Of a stretch of DNA of 64,000 bases, positions 1 to 12,341 are shown piece by piece (position 1 is the first letter of the stretch; every line of letters begins with the position of its first letter). The stretch spans positions 186,001-250,000 of the forward strand of contig NZ_JALBYU010000007.1 of assembly GCF_029963765.1 (NCBI RefSeq), read 5' to 3'. The notes beneath the pieces were generated by a model, which saw only the letters and a program-made list of their open reading frames with translations, was not told the DNA's origin and searched no databases. Made by a program: the position numbers and the translations under genes. This stretch comes from Pseudomonas sp. UYIF39. GTDB taxonomy: Bacteria; Pseudomonadota; Gammaproteobacteria; Pseudomonadales; Pseudomonadaceae.

Positions 1-2
1 GC

Positions 3-383
3 CTGCAAAGCATTTTCCACCCCGGTTACCAGGCTGTGCATCGCGATGCCAGCGGCTTGCTCGGCGATACCGCGATCGTGGTGAAAGGTGATGGCGGCGA
101 AATCGAGATCAACCCGGACGCCGACAGTCACTTGTACGGCACCACGGGCGGTGAAAGCTGGGACGAGGAATGGCCTCAGCTTTCGAGCCAGCGCCACGTC
201 AAACCGGCCACCCTCGATCCCGAGCATTTGAAAGCCGTGTGGCGTGGCGTTGTAGTCGACAGCTATCCGCAAATGGCGCTGATCTCGACCATGGCCTTGG
301 CCTTGCGCGGCCTCGGTCAAACCCGCGAACAGGCCTTCGAAACTGCCCAGCAGTACTGGGATGCACGGGATAAATCGATTTAA
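3..383 (+). CDS. ybiB: YbiB/TrpD2-like protein (glycosyl transferase family), 3' part only
   Basis: This is the last ~126 residues of a gene that starts left of the window; the frame is open from base 3 to a TAA at 381. Segments such as HRDASGLLGDTAIV and GGESWDEEWP resemble the C-terminus of the YbiB/TrpD2 family. These proteins have the anthranilate phosphoribosyltransferase fold but are reported to bind nucleic acid rather than make tryptophan. Annotation pipelines often call them 'glycosyl transferase family protein'. The following gene, yqjG, has its own ribosome-binding site, and a hairpin with a T-run lies between them, so this gene probably ends its transcript here. The assignment rests on the C-terminal sequence alone; the catalytic half is not visible. 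Confidence 0.7.
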   Translation: MQSIFHPGYQAVHRDASGLLGDTAIVVKGDGGEIEINPDADSHLYGTTGGESWDEEWPQLSSQRHVKPATLDPEHLKAVWRGVVVDSYPQMALISTMALALRGLGQTREQAFETAQQYWDARDKSI

Positions 384-390
384 CCGATCA

Positions 391-417
391 TAAGCGCCCA
401 ACCTTTGCGCTTTTTTA
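391..417 (+). terminator. Rho-independent terminator after ybiB
   Basis: A six-base stem AAGCGC/GCGCTT (392-397 with 407-412) with a nine-base loop runs into six T residues at 411-416. It lies 8 bases after the ybiB stop codon. Confidence 0.6.
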
Positions 418-473
418 TCGAACCTATGCGAATAGACTCCTCTCCAACGCTTATTGGCTGAGGAGTCTTGAAC

Positions 474-1475
474 ATGGGTTTGTTAGTTGAAGGTCGCTGG
501 CATGACCAGTGGTACGAAAGCGGCAAGGACGGCGCGTTCCAGCGTGAACAAGCGCAGCGTCGTAACTGGCTGACCGCCGACGGCGAACCTGGCCCGACAG
601 GTGTCGGTGGCTTTGCGGCCGAGGCCGGTCGCTATCACCTCTACGTGTCTCTCGCCTGTCCATGGGCTCACCGCACGCTGATCCTGCGCAAACTCAAAGG
701 CCTCGAAAGCCTCATCGACGTGTCGGTGGTAAGTTGGTTGATGCTGGAAAATGGCTGGACCTTCGACCGGAACCTCGGATCGACCGGGGACAAGCTCGAT
801 CATTTCAATTTCATGCACCAGCGCTACACCGCCGATACCGCCGACTACACCGGCCGCGTCACCGTGCCGGTGCTCTGGGACAAACAGCAGAATCGCATCG
901 TCAACAATGAATCAGCGGAGATCATCCGCATGTTCAATGGTGCCTTCGATGATTTGACGGGTAATGACCTGGATTTCTACCCGGCGCCGCTGCGGGGCGA
1001 AATCGATGCATTGAATGAGCGGATTTACCCGGCAGTGAACAACGGCGTTTATCACGCAGGGTTTGCCACGTCGCAGAAGGCGTATGAAGAGGCGTTCGAC
1101 GGGTTGTTCGAGGAGCTTGATCGGCTGGAACAGCTATTGGGCGCCAATCGCTACCTGACGGGTGAATACCTGACTGAAGCTGATATTCGGCTGTTCACCA
1201 CGTTGATTCGCTTTGATGCCGTGTATCACGGTCACTTCAAGTGCAACCTGCGGCGGATTGCCGATTATCCGAACCTGTCGAACTGGCTGCGGGAGATTTA
1301 TCAGTGGCCGGGGATTGCCGAGACGGTGGATTTCGAGCACATCAAGAATCACTACTACGGCAGCCACAAGACCATCAATCCGACGGGCGTTGTGCCGAAA
1401 GGGCCGGCGCAGGACTTCACGGCGCTTCATGATCGGGAGCGGTTGAGCGGGAAAGGGGTTTGGCGCAGAGCCTGA
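474..1475 (+). CDS. yqjG: Glutathionyl-hydroquinone reductase (Xi-class glutathione transferase)
   Basis: A 333-residue cytosolic enzyme that removes glutathione from glutathionyl-hydroquinones, releasing the hydroquinone and oxidised glutathione. The family's catalytic cysteine is in ACPWAHR at about residue 62, within an N-terminal thioredoxin fold. An all-helical GST C-terminal domain follows (YLTGEYLTEADIRLF), and length matches the family. The ATG at 474 follows GAGGAG with good spacing; a TTG two codons earlier is less likely. It appears monocistronic: ybiB is terminated upstream, and cysG converges from the other side across a REP doublet. Confidence 0.9.
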   Translation: MGLLVEGRWHDQWYESGKDGAFQREQAQRRNWLTADGEPGPTGVGGFAAEAGRYHLYVSLACPWAHRTLILRKLKGLESLIDVSVVSWLMLENGWTFDRNLGSTGDKLDHFNFMHQRYTADTADYTGRVTVPVLWDKQQNRIVNNESAEIIRMFNGAFDDLTGNDLDFYPAPLRGEIDALNERIYPAVNNGVYHAGFATSQKAYEEAFDGLFEELDRLEQLLGANRYLTGEYLTEADIRLFTTLIRFDAVYHGHFKCNLRRIADYPNLSNWLREIYQWPGIAETVDFEHIKNHYYGSHKTINPTGVVPKGPAQDFTALHDRERLSGKGVWRRA

Positions 1476-1499
1476 GGTTTATAAAAGTTTAGAGGGCTC

Positions 1500-1576
1500 C
1501 ATCGCGAGCAAGCTCGCTCCCACAGGGAATTTGTGAACGACACAAATCAAATGTGGGAGCGAGCTTGCTCGCGATG
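1500..1576. repeat. REP doublet (REPIN) between yqjG and cysG
   Basis: Two 25-base copies of a Pseudomonas REP element face each other: 1500-1524 (core GCGAGCAAGCTCGCTCCCAC) and 1552-1576, its exact reverse complement, separated by 27 bases. Each copy is itself palindromic around GAGC..GCTC. The doublet lies between two convergent genes, where such elements usually sit, and may help end both transcripts, as no separate T-run terminator is visible. Confidence 0.9.
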
Positions 1577-1591
1577 GGCGCGACTCGGTTT

Positions 1592-2986
1592 CTAGACTTG
1601 TGCCTGCGCACCCTCGAACCACGCCAGCTTCTCGCGCAACTGCACCACTTCCCCAACGATCACCAGCGTCGGCGCATGCACTTCATGCTCCGCCACCAGA
1701 CTTGGCAAATCGGCCAACGTGCCAGTAAACACCCGCTGATTGACCGTGGTGCCCTGCTGGATCAACGCCGCCGGCGTATCCGCTGCGCGACCATGCTTGA
1801 TCAACTGCTCGCAGATGATCGGCAAACCCACCAGCCCCATGTAAAACACCAGGGTTTGCGCCGGCGCGACCAGGTCGGGCCACGGCAAATCGGTGGAACC
1901 GTCCTTCAGGTGCCCGGTGACAAAACGCACAGACTGCGCGTAATCACGATGGGTCAGCGGAATCCCGGCATACGCCGCGCAACCGCTGGCCGCAGTGATA
2001 CCCGGCACGACCTGGAACGGGATGCCATGGGCCGCCAGCTCTTCGATCTCTTCTCCGCCGCGACCGAAGATGAACGGATCACCGCCCTTCAACCGCACGA
2101 CCCGCTTGCCTTGCTTGGCCAAATCCACCAATTGCTGGTTGATCTGATCCTGCGGCACAGCGTGATCGGAGCGACGCTTGCCGACGTAAATCCGCTCGGC
2201 ATCGCGACGGCACAAATCCAGAATCGCCGGCGCCACCAAGCGGTCATACAGCACCACATCGGCTTGCTGCATCAGACGCAAGGCACGGAAAGTCAGCAGG
2301 TCGGGATCACCCGGGCCGGCGCCCACCAAATAGACTTCGCCCGTTGCATTCGGTGCTTCACCGGCAATTTTCGCCAGCATCAAGCGCTCGGCTTCGGCGC
2401 CCTGCCCGGCCAGTTGCCGGTCGGCAATCGGGCCCTGGAACACATCTTCCCAGAACGCCCGACGCTGCTGCACATCCGGGAACAGGTGTTTGACCTGGCT
2501 GCGAAAACGCGCTGCCAGGCCGGCCAGTTGACCGTAGGTGGAAGGAATCCAGGTTTCCAGTTTGGCGCGGATCAACCGCGCCAGCACCGGCGCATCACCG
2601 CCGCTGGAGACCGCAATGATCAAAGGAGAACGATCGACGATCGCCGGGAAGATCACGCTGCACAGGGCTGGCGCATCCACCACATTGACCGGCACACAAC
2701 GCCGATGAGCATCGGCGGAGACTTGCGCGTTCAGCGGTTCGTCGTCGGTGGCGGCGATGATCAGCCCGCAACCGTCCAGGTCCGATTCAACGTAGCCGCG
2801 CACCTGACATTCGCCACCACTGCCGGTAACCAGTTCGCGCAGTTGCGGTTCGATTTCAGGTGCGACCACCCGCAGCAGCGCACCGGCTTCGGCCAGCAGG
2901 CGGGATTTGCGCAAAGCAATCTCCCCCCCGCCGACGACCAAGACACGACTGCCGCGAAGGTTATGGAACAGCGGCAGATAGTCCAT
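1592..2986 (-). CDS. cysG: Siroheme synthase CysG (methyltransferase/dehydrogenase/ferrochelatase)
   Basis: A 464-residue bifunctional enzyme making siroheme for sulfite and nitrite reductases. The N-terminal CysG-B half (about 1-150) oxidises precorrin-2 with NAD+ and inserts iron; its nucleotide-binding glycines are in [17 protein letters not shown], and the SSGGDAP loop follows. The C-terminal CysG-A half (from about 217) is the SAM uroporphyrinogen-III methyltransferase, with [24 protein letters not shown] and [16 protein letters not shown]. The gene starts one base after the serS stop codon, so it is probably translated from the serS transcript. It is the last gene of the minus-strand group. 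Nothing looks truncated. Confidence 0.95.
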   Translation of the reverse strand: MDYLPLFHNLRGSRVLVVGGGEIALRKSRLLAEAGALLRVVAPEIEPQLRELVTGSGGECQVRGYVESDLDGCGLIIAATDDEPLNAQVSADAHRRCVPVNVVDAPALCSVIFPAIVDRSPLIIAVSSGGDAPVLARLIRAKLETWIPSTYGQLAGLAARFRSQVKHLFPDVQQRRAFWEDVFQGPIADRQLAGQGAEAERLMLAKIAGEAPNATGEVYLVGAGPGDPDLLTFRALRLMQQADVVLYDRLVAPAILDLCRRDAERIYVGKRRSDHAVPQDQINQQLVDLAKQGKRVVRLKGGDPFIFGRGGEEIEELAAHGIPFQVVPGITAASGCAAYAGIPLTHRDYAQSVRFVTGHLKDGSTDLPWPDLVAPAQTLVFYMGLVGLPIICEQLIKHGRAADTPAALIQQGTTVNQRVFTGTLADLPSLVAEHEVHAPTLVIVGEVVQLREKLAWFEGAQAQV

Positions 2987-4279
<1,293 letters not shown>

Positions 4280-4282
4280 TTA

Positions 4283-4657
4283 TCAAAGTTTGGTCAAGGA
4301 CAGGCCAGCCCAGGTAGCGAGCAGCCCGCCGAATACGCTGATGGCAGCATAGCCCACGGCCAGCGGCATTTGCCCGGTTTCCAGCAGGCGCACCGTATCC
4401 AGTGAAAAGGATGAAAAAGTCGTCAGCCCCCCGAGGAAGCCGACCATCAACCCGGCGCGCACCTCAATCGGCACCTCCGGGCGTACTAAAAACAGACCGT
4501 ATAGAACGCCGATCAGCAAACAGCCGACGATATTAACGGCCAGCGTCGCGGTATAGAAGTGCCGCGGCCAATTAGCGTTGATCCAGTTACCGGTAGCAAA
4601 GCGTAGAAGCGTTCCGGCGATACCGCCCACGGAAACGGCAACGATCAAAGGAATCAC
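4283..4657 (-). CDS. crcB: Fluoride exporter CrcB (Fluc family)
   Basis: A 124-residue inner-membrane protein with four predicted hydrophobic segments, working as a dual-topology dimer that exports fluoride. [13 protein letters not shown] carries the family's conserved phenylalanines and central Na+-site region, and [20 protein letters not shown] carries the polar-track asparagines. The start codon shares one base with the rarA stop codon, so it is translationally coupled to rarA. I found no fluoride-riboswitch-like leader because its upstream sequence is rarA coding DNA. Expression is therefore probably constitutive with the operon. Confidence 0.92.
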   Translation of the reverse strand: MIPLIVAVSVGGIAGTLLRFATGNWINANWPRHFYTATLAVNIVGCLLIGVLYGLFLVRPEVPIEVRAGLMVGFLGGLTTFSSFSLDTVRLLETGQMPLAVGYAAISVFGGLLATWAGLSLTKL

Positions 4658-5979
4658 TATTTTCTCCGCTGCTGGGGGCTGAGGCGGTCAAGTTGCGCAA
4701 GATGATTGAGCTTCTCGCCGATCTTCAGCTCAAGGCCGCGCGGCACCGGCTGATAGAACGGTTGTGGCTCGAGCTCTTCCGGGAAATAGTCTTCGCCAGC
4801 GGCGTAAGCGTCCGGCTCATCGTGGGCGTAACGGTATTCGTCGCCATAACCCAGTTGCTTCATCAACTTGGTCGGCGCGTTACGCAGGTGCAGCGGCACT
4901 TCCAGCGAACCGTGTTCGGTGGCGCTGCGCATGGCGGCTTTGAAACCCATGTACACCGCATTGCTTTTCGGCGCGCAGGCCAGATAGGTGATGGCCTGGG
5001 CCACCGCCAATTCGCCTTCGGGGCTGCCGAGGCGCTCTTGCACTTCCCACGCCGCCAGGCACAGGCTCAAGGCGCGCGGGTCGGCGTTGCCAATGTCTTC
5101 GCTGGCCATACGCACCACGCGCCGGGCCAGGTACAACGGATCGCAACCGCCGTCGATCATCCGCGCAAACCAGTACAGCGCGCCGTCCGGGTTGGAGCCG
5201 CGTACGGATTTATGCAGCGCAGAGATCTGGTCGTAAAACGCTTCGCCGCCCTTGTCGAAACGCCGGCGGGTATCGCCGAGCAGGCTTTGCAGCAGTTCGA
5301 CGCCGATCTCGCTGTTGTCTTCAGCCAGGTCCGAGGCATTTTCCAGCAGGTTGAGCAGACGCCGGCCATCGCCATCGGCGGCCGACAGCAGCATCTGGAA
5401 GCCTTCATCGCTAAGGGTCAGTTGCCGTTTGCCCAGGCCACGTTCTTCGGTCAGCGCGCGATGCACCAACTTGCGCAGGGCCGCTTCGTCGAGGCTTTTG
5501 AGCACGTAGACGCGCGCCCGGGAGAGCAACGCGTTGTTGAGTTCGAACGAAGGGTTTTCAGTGGTTGCGCCGATGAAAATCAGCGTGCCGTCTTCAACGT
5601 ATGGCAGGAACGCATCCTGCTGGGACTTGTTGAAACGATGCACTTCATCGACGAACAGGATGGTCCGCTTGCCGTATTGCCCGGCCTGCTGCTTGGCGAT
5701 TTCCACCGCCTGACGGATTTCCTTCACGCCGGCCAGTACCGCCGAAACCGTTTCGAAGTGCGCGTCCGAGACTTCCGCCAGCAGCCGCGCCAAGGTGGTC
5801 TTGCCCACACCCGGCGGGCCCCAGAAAATCATCGAGTGCAGGGCACCCTGCTCCAGGGCTTCGCGCAAAGGCTTGCCGCGAGCGAGCACGTGTTCCTGAC
5901 CGACGTACTCGTCCAGATTGGCTGCACGCAAACGGGCGGCCAAGGGCTGAGCAATCGGGGCACTGCGAAACAGGTCCAT
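4657..5979 (-). CDS. rarA: Replication-associated recombination protein A (AAA+ ATPase)
   Basis: A 440-residue cytosolic clamp-loader-like ATPase (RarA/MgsA, Mgs1/WRNIP1 family) acting at stalled replication forks. The AAA+ core has Walker A in [13 protein letters not shown] (about 54-66), Walker B in [20 protein letters not shown], and sensor 1 in [11 protein letters not shown]. The C-terminal tetramerisation domain includes [21 protein letters not shown] take the ATG at 5979 as start; an adjacent in-frame GTG one codon upstream is less likely. It lies 19 bases after lolA in the same direction and overlaps crcB by one base. Confidence 0.95.
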   Translation of the reverse strand: MDLFRSAPIAQPLAARLRAANLDEYVGQEHVLARGKPLREALEQGALHSMIFWGPPGVGKTTLARLLAEVSDAHFETVSAVLAGVKEIRQAVEIAKQQAGQYGKRTILFVDEVHRFNKSQQDAFLPYVEDGTLIFIGATTENPSFELNNALLSRARVYVLKSLDEAALRKLVHRALTEERGLGKRQLTLSDEGFQMLLSAADGDGRRLLNLLENASDLAEDNSEIGVELLQSLLGDTRRRFDKGGEAFYDQISALHKSVRGSNPDGALYWFARMIDGGCDPLYLARRVVRMASEDIGNADPRALSLCLAAWEVQERLGSPEGELAVAQAITYLACAPKSNAVYMGFKAAMRSATEHGSLEVPLHLRNAPTKLMKQLGYGDEYRYAHDEPDAYAAGEDYFPEELEPQPFYQPVPRGLELKIGEKLNHLAQLDRLSPQQRRK

Positions 5980-5998
5980 CACGTGCGCTTGAAACCTC

Positions 5999-6622
5999 TT
6001 ATTCCTGGATCACGTCGGCACCCTTCGGGATGACGAACTTGAACTTGGACGCCGGAATCGGCTCGTTGGCTTTCACGCCGGTGAACAGGATGTTGGTCCG
6101 CTGACCAACGCTGTCGATCATCTGCATGTCATTGACCAGACCGTTACGGAACGACAGGCGCAGGCTGTCGAACAGGGTGTCCTTGGTTTTCGGCTTCAAG
6201 GTGAAGTCGATCACGCCCCCGGCTTCCTTGGCGCTGATGTCGAAACTCTGGCTGATCTTGGACACGTCACCGGACAGCAACAACGCCGGGGTCTGGGTCA
6301 GGCGCTGATCGAGGGTCTTGATGGTGGCCTGCTCCAGGTCCGGATCCCACAACGTTACCTTTTTGCCGTCGGAGACCATCGTTTGTTCGGCCGGCGCGTT
6401 GGTGTGCCAGTAAAACAAGCCAGGGCGCTGCAAGGACATTTCGCCCGCCGTTTCCTGCAACTGGGTGCCGCTGCCGTCGAGGGTCAGCTGGGAGAAACGC
6501 GCAGTCAGGGTCTGGGATTTTTCCAGCAATTGGGTCAGGCGCGCCACGTCCTTGTCATCGGCGTGAGCCGAGAGCGTGGTCAAAGCCAAAACCGGCAACA
6601 ACAGCATGCGGATAAGGCGCAT
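5999..6622 (-). CDS. lolA: Outer-membrane lipoprotein carrier protein LolA
   Basis: A 207-residue periplasmic chaperone that takes lipoproteins from LolCDE and hands them to LolB at the outer membrane. A signal peptide is clear at the N-terminus ([21 protein letters not shown], cleavage after AHA). The mature part has the LolA half-barrel pattern, e.g. [18 protein letters not shown] and the [13 protein letters not shown] segment. The ATG at 6622 follows AGAGGA at suitable distance; a more distal in-frame ATG would add six residues before the signal peptide. It lies between ftsK and rarA and is likely cotranscribed with both. Confidence 0.93.
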   Translation of the reverse strand: MRLIRMLLLPVLALTTLSAHADDKDVARLTQLLEKSQTLTARFSQLTLDGSGTQLQETAGEMSLQRPGLFYWHTNAPAEQTMVSDGKKVTLWDPDLEQATIKTLDQRLTQTPALLLSGDVSKISQSFDISAKEAGGVIDFTLKPKTKDTLFDSLRLSFRNGLVNDMQMIDSVGQRTNILFTGVKANEPIPASKFKFVIPKGADVIQE

Positions 6623-6688
6623 GGGAGTCCTCTTGAACATTCGTGGGGGTGCGACGGCGCGTCATTACGCCACCGCGTTTCAATCAAT

Positions 6689-9091
6689 TCAGTCGCGTAC
6701 CGGGCCTGGAGCCAGGACTTCACGCGAACCGTTGGTATTCATGGACGTCACGACCCCGGCCATTTCCATGGCTTCGATCATGCGCGCAGCGCGGTTGTAG
6801 CCGATTTTCAGCTTGCGCTGAACCGCCGAGATGGACGCGCGACGGCTTTCCAGTACGAACTGCACCGCTTCGTCGTAGAGCGCATCGGATTCACTGTCTT
6901 CGTCGCCGCCGCTACCGCCTTCAAAGCCGCTACCCGGCTCTTCGACACCGGCGAGAATCTCGTCGTTGTATTCCGGTGCGCCGCGCAGTTTCCAGGCTTC
7001 GACCACTCGGTGAACCTCGTCATCGGACACAAAGGCACCGTGGACACGAATCGGCAGACTGGTGCCCGGCGGCATGTAAAGCATGTCACCGTGGCCCAGC
7101 AGTTGTTCGGCACCGCCCTGATCGATGATGGTCCGGGAGTCGATCTTGCTCGACACCTGGAACGCCATGCGGGTCGGAATGTTGGCCTTGATCAGACCGG
7201 TGATCACATCAACCGACGGCCGCTGGGTCGCAAGGATCAAGTGGATACCGGCAGCACGGGCCTTCTGGGCGATACGGGCGATCAGTTCTTCAACCTTCTT
7301 GCCGACGATCATCATCATGTCGGCGAATTCGTCCACCACCACGACAATCGTCGGTAGCTTGGTCAGCAGCGGCGCTTCGTCGTGAATGCTTTCGCGCTTG
7401 TACAACGGATCGGTCAACGGCGTACCGGCGTCCTGGGCTTCCTTGACCTTGGCATTGAAGCCCGACAGGTTACGCACGCCCATTTTCGCCATCAGTTTGT
7501 AGCGACGCTCCATCTCCGCCACGCTCCAGCGCAGGGCGTTGGCGGCGTCCTTCATGTCGGTGACGACCGGGCACAACAGGTGCGGAATGCCTTCGTAGAT
7601 CGACAGCTCGAGCATTTTCGGGTCGATCATGATCAGCTTGGCGTCTTCAGGGCCGGACTTGAACAGGATCGACAGGATCATCGCGTTCACGCCCACCGAT
7701 TTACCGGAACCGGTCGTACCGGCTACCAGCAAGTGAGGCATTTTCGCCAGGTCGGTGATGACCGGCTTGCCACCAATGTCGTGACCCAGGGCCAAAGTAA
7801 CCGGCGACTTGAAGTTATCGTATTCGGGGGTCGACAGCACTTCGGAGAAGCGCACGATCTGGCGGTCTTCGTTAGGAATCTCGATACCGACGGTGGTCTT
7901 GCCCGGAATCACTTCCACCACACGCACGCTGGTCACGGCCAGGGAACGTGCCAGGTCTTTCGCCAGATTGGAGATGCGGCTGACCTTGACGCCGGCCGCT
8001 GGCTGGATTTCGTATCGGGTAATCACCGGGCCCGGGTGAATCGAATCCACCGAGACTTCGACGCCGAATTCCTTGAGCTTGATTTCCAGCAAATGGCCGA
8101 CCGCCGCCAGCGACTCAGGGGAATAATTGAGTTGTTTCTTTTCTGCCGGGTCGAGAATCGAGATCGGCGGCAAGGTGCCTTCGACGGCGCTGTCGACGAA
8201 CAACGGCGCCTGTTTCTCTTTTTCCACGCGCTTGCTGGGCGCCGATGGCTTGGGCGGCGCGGGGGCAATCACCGGCGGCACCTGCTTCTCGCGGTCGGAC
8301 ATGTGCTTGCTGAGGGCTTGCTCGCGCTCAATCAGACGTTCCTTGACCTTGGCCTGCTCGCGTTTGTCGGTGACGGTCGGCGCCACCACGTCATGGACGC
8401 GGTCGTCGACTTCACGCAGTTGGGCGACCAGTTGCTTGCGTTCACTGCGGGCGGCCCACCAGCGGTTGGCCGCGCCCTGGAACAATTCGAACAGGTCGAG
8501 GGTGATCTTGCCGGTGAGGTCCATCACTTTGAACCACGACAGGTCGGTGAACACCGTCAGGCCAAACAGGAACAACGCGATGAACAACAACGTACTGCCC
8601 TGGATATTCAGGGCGTTCCTGGCCAGATCACCGAGGCTTTCGCCTAAAGCGCCGCCAGCGCCGGCCGGCAGACCGGTCGCGGCGTGGAAATGAATATGGG
8701 CCAGGGCTGCGCCCGACAGCACCAGAAACACCAGGCCGATCAGGCGCCAGGAAAACAGCCAGCCGCTCCACTCCCACTGCTCGTGGCGTTGACGGAAGAT
8801 TTGATAAGCCTTGATCGCCAGCAACAACGGGAAGATGTAGGCGAAGTAACCCAACACCATGAACAGGATATCGGCGCTGTAGGAGCCAACAGGTCCGCCG
8901 AAGTTCTGCACATCGTCGATCTTGCTGTTATGGCTCCAGCCCGGATCGTCCTTGCCGTAGGTCAACAAGGCCATCATCAGGAACAGGCACAAGCCGCCGA
9001 TGGCGATCAATGCACCTTCCTTGAGCCGGTAGTGCAATTGCTGGCGCCAGAGCGGAACGACTGTTTTTGGTGCTGCGGTGGATTTCTTCAA
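6689..9091 (-). CDS. ftsK: DNA translocase FtsK
   Basis: An 800-residue inner-membrane ATPase linking septation to chromosome dimer resolution. Hydrophobic segments within about residues 25-190 anchor it at the divisome. A short charged linker (about 220-300, rich in E, K, P) is followed by the RecA-like motor, with Walker A GTTGSGKS near residue 460 and Walker [14 protein letters not shown]. The C-terminal winged-helix gamma domain ([20 protein letters not shown], then [13 protein letters not shown]) reads KOPS and contacts XerD. The linker is short compared with enterobacterial FtsK, as is usual in Pseudomonas. It heads the minus-strand group ftsK-lolA-rarA-crcB-serS-cysG. Confidence 0.96.
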   Translation of the reverse strand: MKKSTAAPKTVVPLWRQQLHYRLKEGALIAIGGLCLFLMMALLTYGKDDPGWSHNSKIDDVQNFGGPVGSYSADILFMVLGYFAYIFPLLLAIKAYQIFRQRHEQWEWSGWLFSWRLIGLVFLVLSGAALAHIHFHAATGLPAGAGGALGESLGDLARNALNIQGSTLLFIALFLFGLTVFTDLSWFKVMDLTGKITLDLFELFQGAANRWWAARSERKQLVAQLREVDDRVHDVVAPTVTDKREQAKVKERLIEREQALSKHMSDREKQVPPVIAPAPPKPSAPSKRVEKEKQAPLFVDSAVEGTLPPISILDPAEKKQLNYSPESLAAVGHLLEIKLKEFGVEVSVDSIHPGPVITRYEIQPAAGVKVSRISNLAKDLARSLAVTSVRVVEVIPGKTTVGIEIPNEDRQIVRFSEVLSTPEYDNFKSPVTLALGHDIGGKPVITDLAKMPHLLVAGTTGSGKSVGVNAMILSILFKSGPEDAKLIMIDPKMLELSIYEGIPHLLCPVVTDMKDAANALRWSVAEMERRYKLMAKMGVRNLSGFNAKVKEAQDAGTPLTDPLYKRESIHDEAPLLTKLPTIVVVVDEFADMMMIVGKKVEELIARIAQKARAAGIHLILATQRPSVDVITGLIKANIPTRMAFQVSSKIDSRTIIDQGGAEQLLGHGDMLYMPPGTSLPIRVHGAFVSDDEVHRVVEAWKLRGAPEYNDEILAGVEEPGSGFEGGSGGDEDSESDALYDEAVQFVLESRRASISAVQRKLKIGYNRAARMIEAMEMAGVVTSMNTNGSREVLAPGPVRD

Positions 9092-10346
<1,255 letters not shown>

Positions 10347-10410
10347 CGGCACACTTCACGGTGGGCCCACCCGCCCACCACTGCCCTCCCCTTCTGCAAG
10401 CCCGGATGCC

Positions 10411-11091
10411 ATGCTGACTTGGTTACAACGCAATACCCTGACCTTCCCGCCCCTGGAAAAAGCCATGCGCGATCCCAACGGGCTGTTGGCCGCGGGCGGG
10501 GATCTGTCCGCCGATCGTCTGATTCAGGCCTATCGCCACGGCTGTTTTCCGTGGTTCTCGGAAGGCCAGCCAATTCTCTGGTGGTCGCCGGATCCACGCA
10601 CCGTACTGTTTCCCGACGAACTGCATGTCTCGCGCAGCCTGAACAAGCTGCTGCGCCAGCAACGCTATCAAGTGACCTTTGATCAGGATTTTGCCGCGGT
10701 CATCCGCGCCTGCGCCGCACCTCGGGATTACGCCGATGGCACCTGGATCACAGAAGCCATGCAGACCGCATACCTCGAGCTGCACAGGCGTGGCTACGCC
10801 CATTCAGTGGAAGTCTGGGACCAGGGCGAACTCGTTGGCGGGCTCTATGGCCTGGCGATGGGTCAGCTGTTTTTCGGCGAGTCCATGTTCAGCCGCGCCG
10901 ACAACGCCTCGAAATATGGCTTTGCCACACTGGTCCGACATCTGAAAGACTCAGGCTTTGTGCTGATCGACTGCCAGATGCCGACCGACCATCTGCACAG
11001 CCTCGGCGCCCGAGCGATTCCTCGCAGCGAGTTTGCCGGTTACCTTGCGCAGCATCTGGACCAGCCCAGCAGCGCCAGCTGGGTTTGCTGA
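10411..11091 (+). CDS. aat: Leucyl/phenylalanyl-tRNA-protein transferase
   Basis: A 226-residue cytosolic enzyme that moves Leu or Phe from tRNA to N-terminal Lys or Arg of proteins, creating a primary N-degron. The family's conserved stretches are present: [28 protein letters not shown], and [20 protein letters not shown]. The gene is followed 57 bases later by bpt, the enzyme for acidic N-termini. ClpS and ClpA, which recognise and unfold the tagged proteins, are encoded 1-4 kb downstream on the opposite strand. Confidence 0.96.
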   Translation: MLTWLQRNTLTFPPLEKAMRDPNGLLAAGGDLSADRLIQAYRHGCFPWFSEGQPILWWSPDPRTVLFPDELHVSRSLNKLLRQQRYQVTFDQDFAAVIRACAAPRDYADGTWITEAMQTAYLELHRRGYAHSVEVWDQGELVGGLYGLAMGQLFFGESMFSRADNASKYGFATLVRHLKDSGFVLIDCQMPTDHLHSLGARAIPRSEFAGYLAQHLDQPSSASWVC

Positions 11092-11148
11092 GCGACTTTT
11101 GCGCCAGTGGCTTACACTTAATTCAAAAGCTTATCCCGAGGGTTGATC

Positions 11149-11856
11149 ATGACCGAGTTGGCGCGTTTGAAGTTCTATGCCACTCAGCCCCACTCTTGCA
11201 GTTATCTGCCCGAGGAGCAGGCCACGACCTTGTTCCTCGACCCTAGTCAGCCCATGGATGTGCATGTCTATGCAGACCTGTCTGAAATGGGTTTCCGTCG
11301 TAGCGGCGATCATCTTTACCGGCCTCATTGCCAGAATTGCAATGCGTGCGTACCGGCGCGTATCCCTGTGGCGCAATTTTCGCCCAACCGCCAGCAGAAA
11401 CGCATCTTCAAACGCAACGTCGACCTCCAGGTGCGCCCAGCCAGGCCGCAATTCAGCGAAGAGTATTTCGACCTTTATCAGCGGTATATCGAACAACGTC
11501 ACGCCGATGGCGATATGTACCCGCCGAGTCGCGATCAGTTTGCGACGTTCCTGGTACGTGACCTGCCGTTTTCCCGATTCTACGAATTCCGCCTCGAAGG
11601 ACGACTGGTGGCGGTGGCCGTCACCGACTTGCTGCCGAACGGTTTGTCGGCCGTTTACACCTTCTACGAGCCCGCTGAAGAACGCCGTAGCCTGGGGCGC
11701 TATGCGATTCTCTGGCAAATCGCCGAGGCTCAACGCCTGGGGCTGGAAGCCGTCTATCTGGGCTATTGGATCAAAAACTGCAAAAAGATGAGTTACAAGA
11801 CTCAATATCGCCCTATCGAACTGCTGATTAATCAGCGCTGGGTCATTCTGAACTAG
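11149..11856 (+). CDS. bpt: Aspartate/glutamate leucyltransferase (Bpt/ATE family)
   Basis: A 235-residue cytosolic transferase that adds Leu to proteins with N-terminal Asp or Glu. The N-terminal ATE domain has the cysteine-rich segment [18 protein letters not shown]; the C-terminal GNAT-like domain has [19 protein letters not shown] and [20 protein letters not shown] chose the ATG at 149 of this kilobase after CGAGGG; a TTG two codons upstream is less likely. It lies between aat and infA, all in the same direction. Confidence 0.93.
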   Translation: MTELARLKFYATQPHSCSYLPEEQATTLFLDPSQPMDVHVYADLSEMGFRRSGDHLYRPHCQNCNACVPARIPVAQFSPNRQQKRIFKRNVDLQVRPARPQFSEEYFDLYQRYIEQRHADGDMYPPSRDQFATFLVRDLPFSRFYEFRLEGRLVAVAVTDLLPNGLSAVYTFYEPAEERRSLGRYAILWQIAEAQRLGLEAVYLGYWIKNCKKMSYKTQYRPIELLINQRWVILN

Positions 11857-11873
11857 AGCAAGCCGTAAACCCC

Positions 11874-11903
11874 TTGGCTTAAACCCCATTTTTCGGGCAC
11901 AAT
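11874..11903 (+). promoter_or_regulatory. Candidate sigma-70 promoter of infA
   Basis: TTGGCT (11874-11879), an 18-base spacer and CACAAT (11898-11903) lie about 65 bases before the infA ATG. The match is moderate and I have no transcript evidence. Confidence 0.35.
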
Positions 11904-11967
11904 GCACGCCGCTTTTGCCTGGCGCAGTTGCACCGGGCCATTCATTGGACACCGAGGGCTTTACTGC

Positions 11968-12186
11968 ATGTCGAAAGAAGACAGCTTCGAAATGGAAGGC
12001 ACTGTCGTCGACACCCTGCCCAACACCATGTTTCGTGTGGAGTTGGAAAATGGGCACGTCGTAACCGCGCATATCTCCGGCAAGATGCGCAAGAACTACA
12101 TTCGTATTCTTACCGGCGACAAAGTGCGCGTCGAGCTGACGCCCTATGACTTGAGCAAAGGACGCATCACTTACCGCGCTCGCTAA
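11968..12186 (+). CDS. infA: Translation initiation factor IF-1
   Basis: A 72-residue single OB-fold protein that binds the 30S A site during initiation. The sequence is nearly invariant in gammaproteobacteria ([19 protein letters not shown], then [15 protein letters not shown]). An upstream in-frame extension exists but is excluded because the 72-residue form is universal. It is followed at once by a strong terminator. It sits between bpt and convergent clpA, the order seen in related bacteria. Confidence 0.98.
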
Positions 12187-12198
12187 TCAAGTCAATAC

Positions 12199-12229
12199 AA
12201 AACGCCCGGTTTATGCCGGGCGTTTTTGT
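12199..12229 (+). terminator. Rho-independent terminator of infA
   Basis: A nine-base stem AACGCCCGG/CCGGGCGTT (12201-12209 with 12216-12224) with loop TTTATG, followed by five T residues. Confidence 0.88.
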
Positions 12230-12297
12230 TTGCCTGGGATTTGATGCCCCAAACTTTTGGAGCCTGCACGGGGGACGGGGTACAAATGGCAGACAGC

Positions 12298-12322
12298 AAA
12301 AAGGCGCCTTTCGACGCCTTTT
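12298..12322 (-). terminator. Rho-independent terminator of clpA
   Basis: Read on the minus strand, AAAAGGCG and CGCCTTTT pair around an eight-base loop and run into a T-stretch. It begins 20 bases after the clpA stop codon. Confidence 0.7.
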
Positions 12323-12341
12323 GGCTTTGTCGCGGTAAACG

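Noticed and set aside
4283..4657. Possible fluoride riboswitch for crcB
   Set aside because: The upstream sequence is rarA coding DNA with overlapping start and stop; no leader exists to hold a riboswitch.
12187..12341. Possible tRNA gene near infA-clpA, as seen in some other bacteria
   Set aside because: I could not find acceptor-stem or T-loop sequence; only two terminators and about 70 bases of plain sequence are present.
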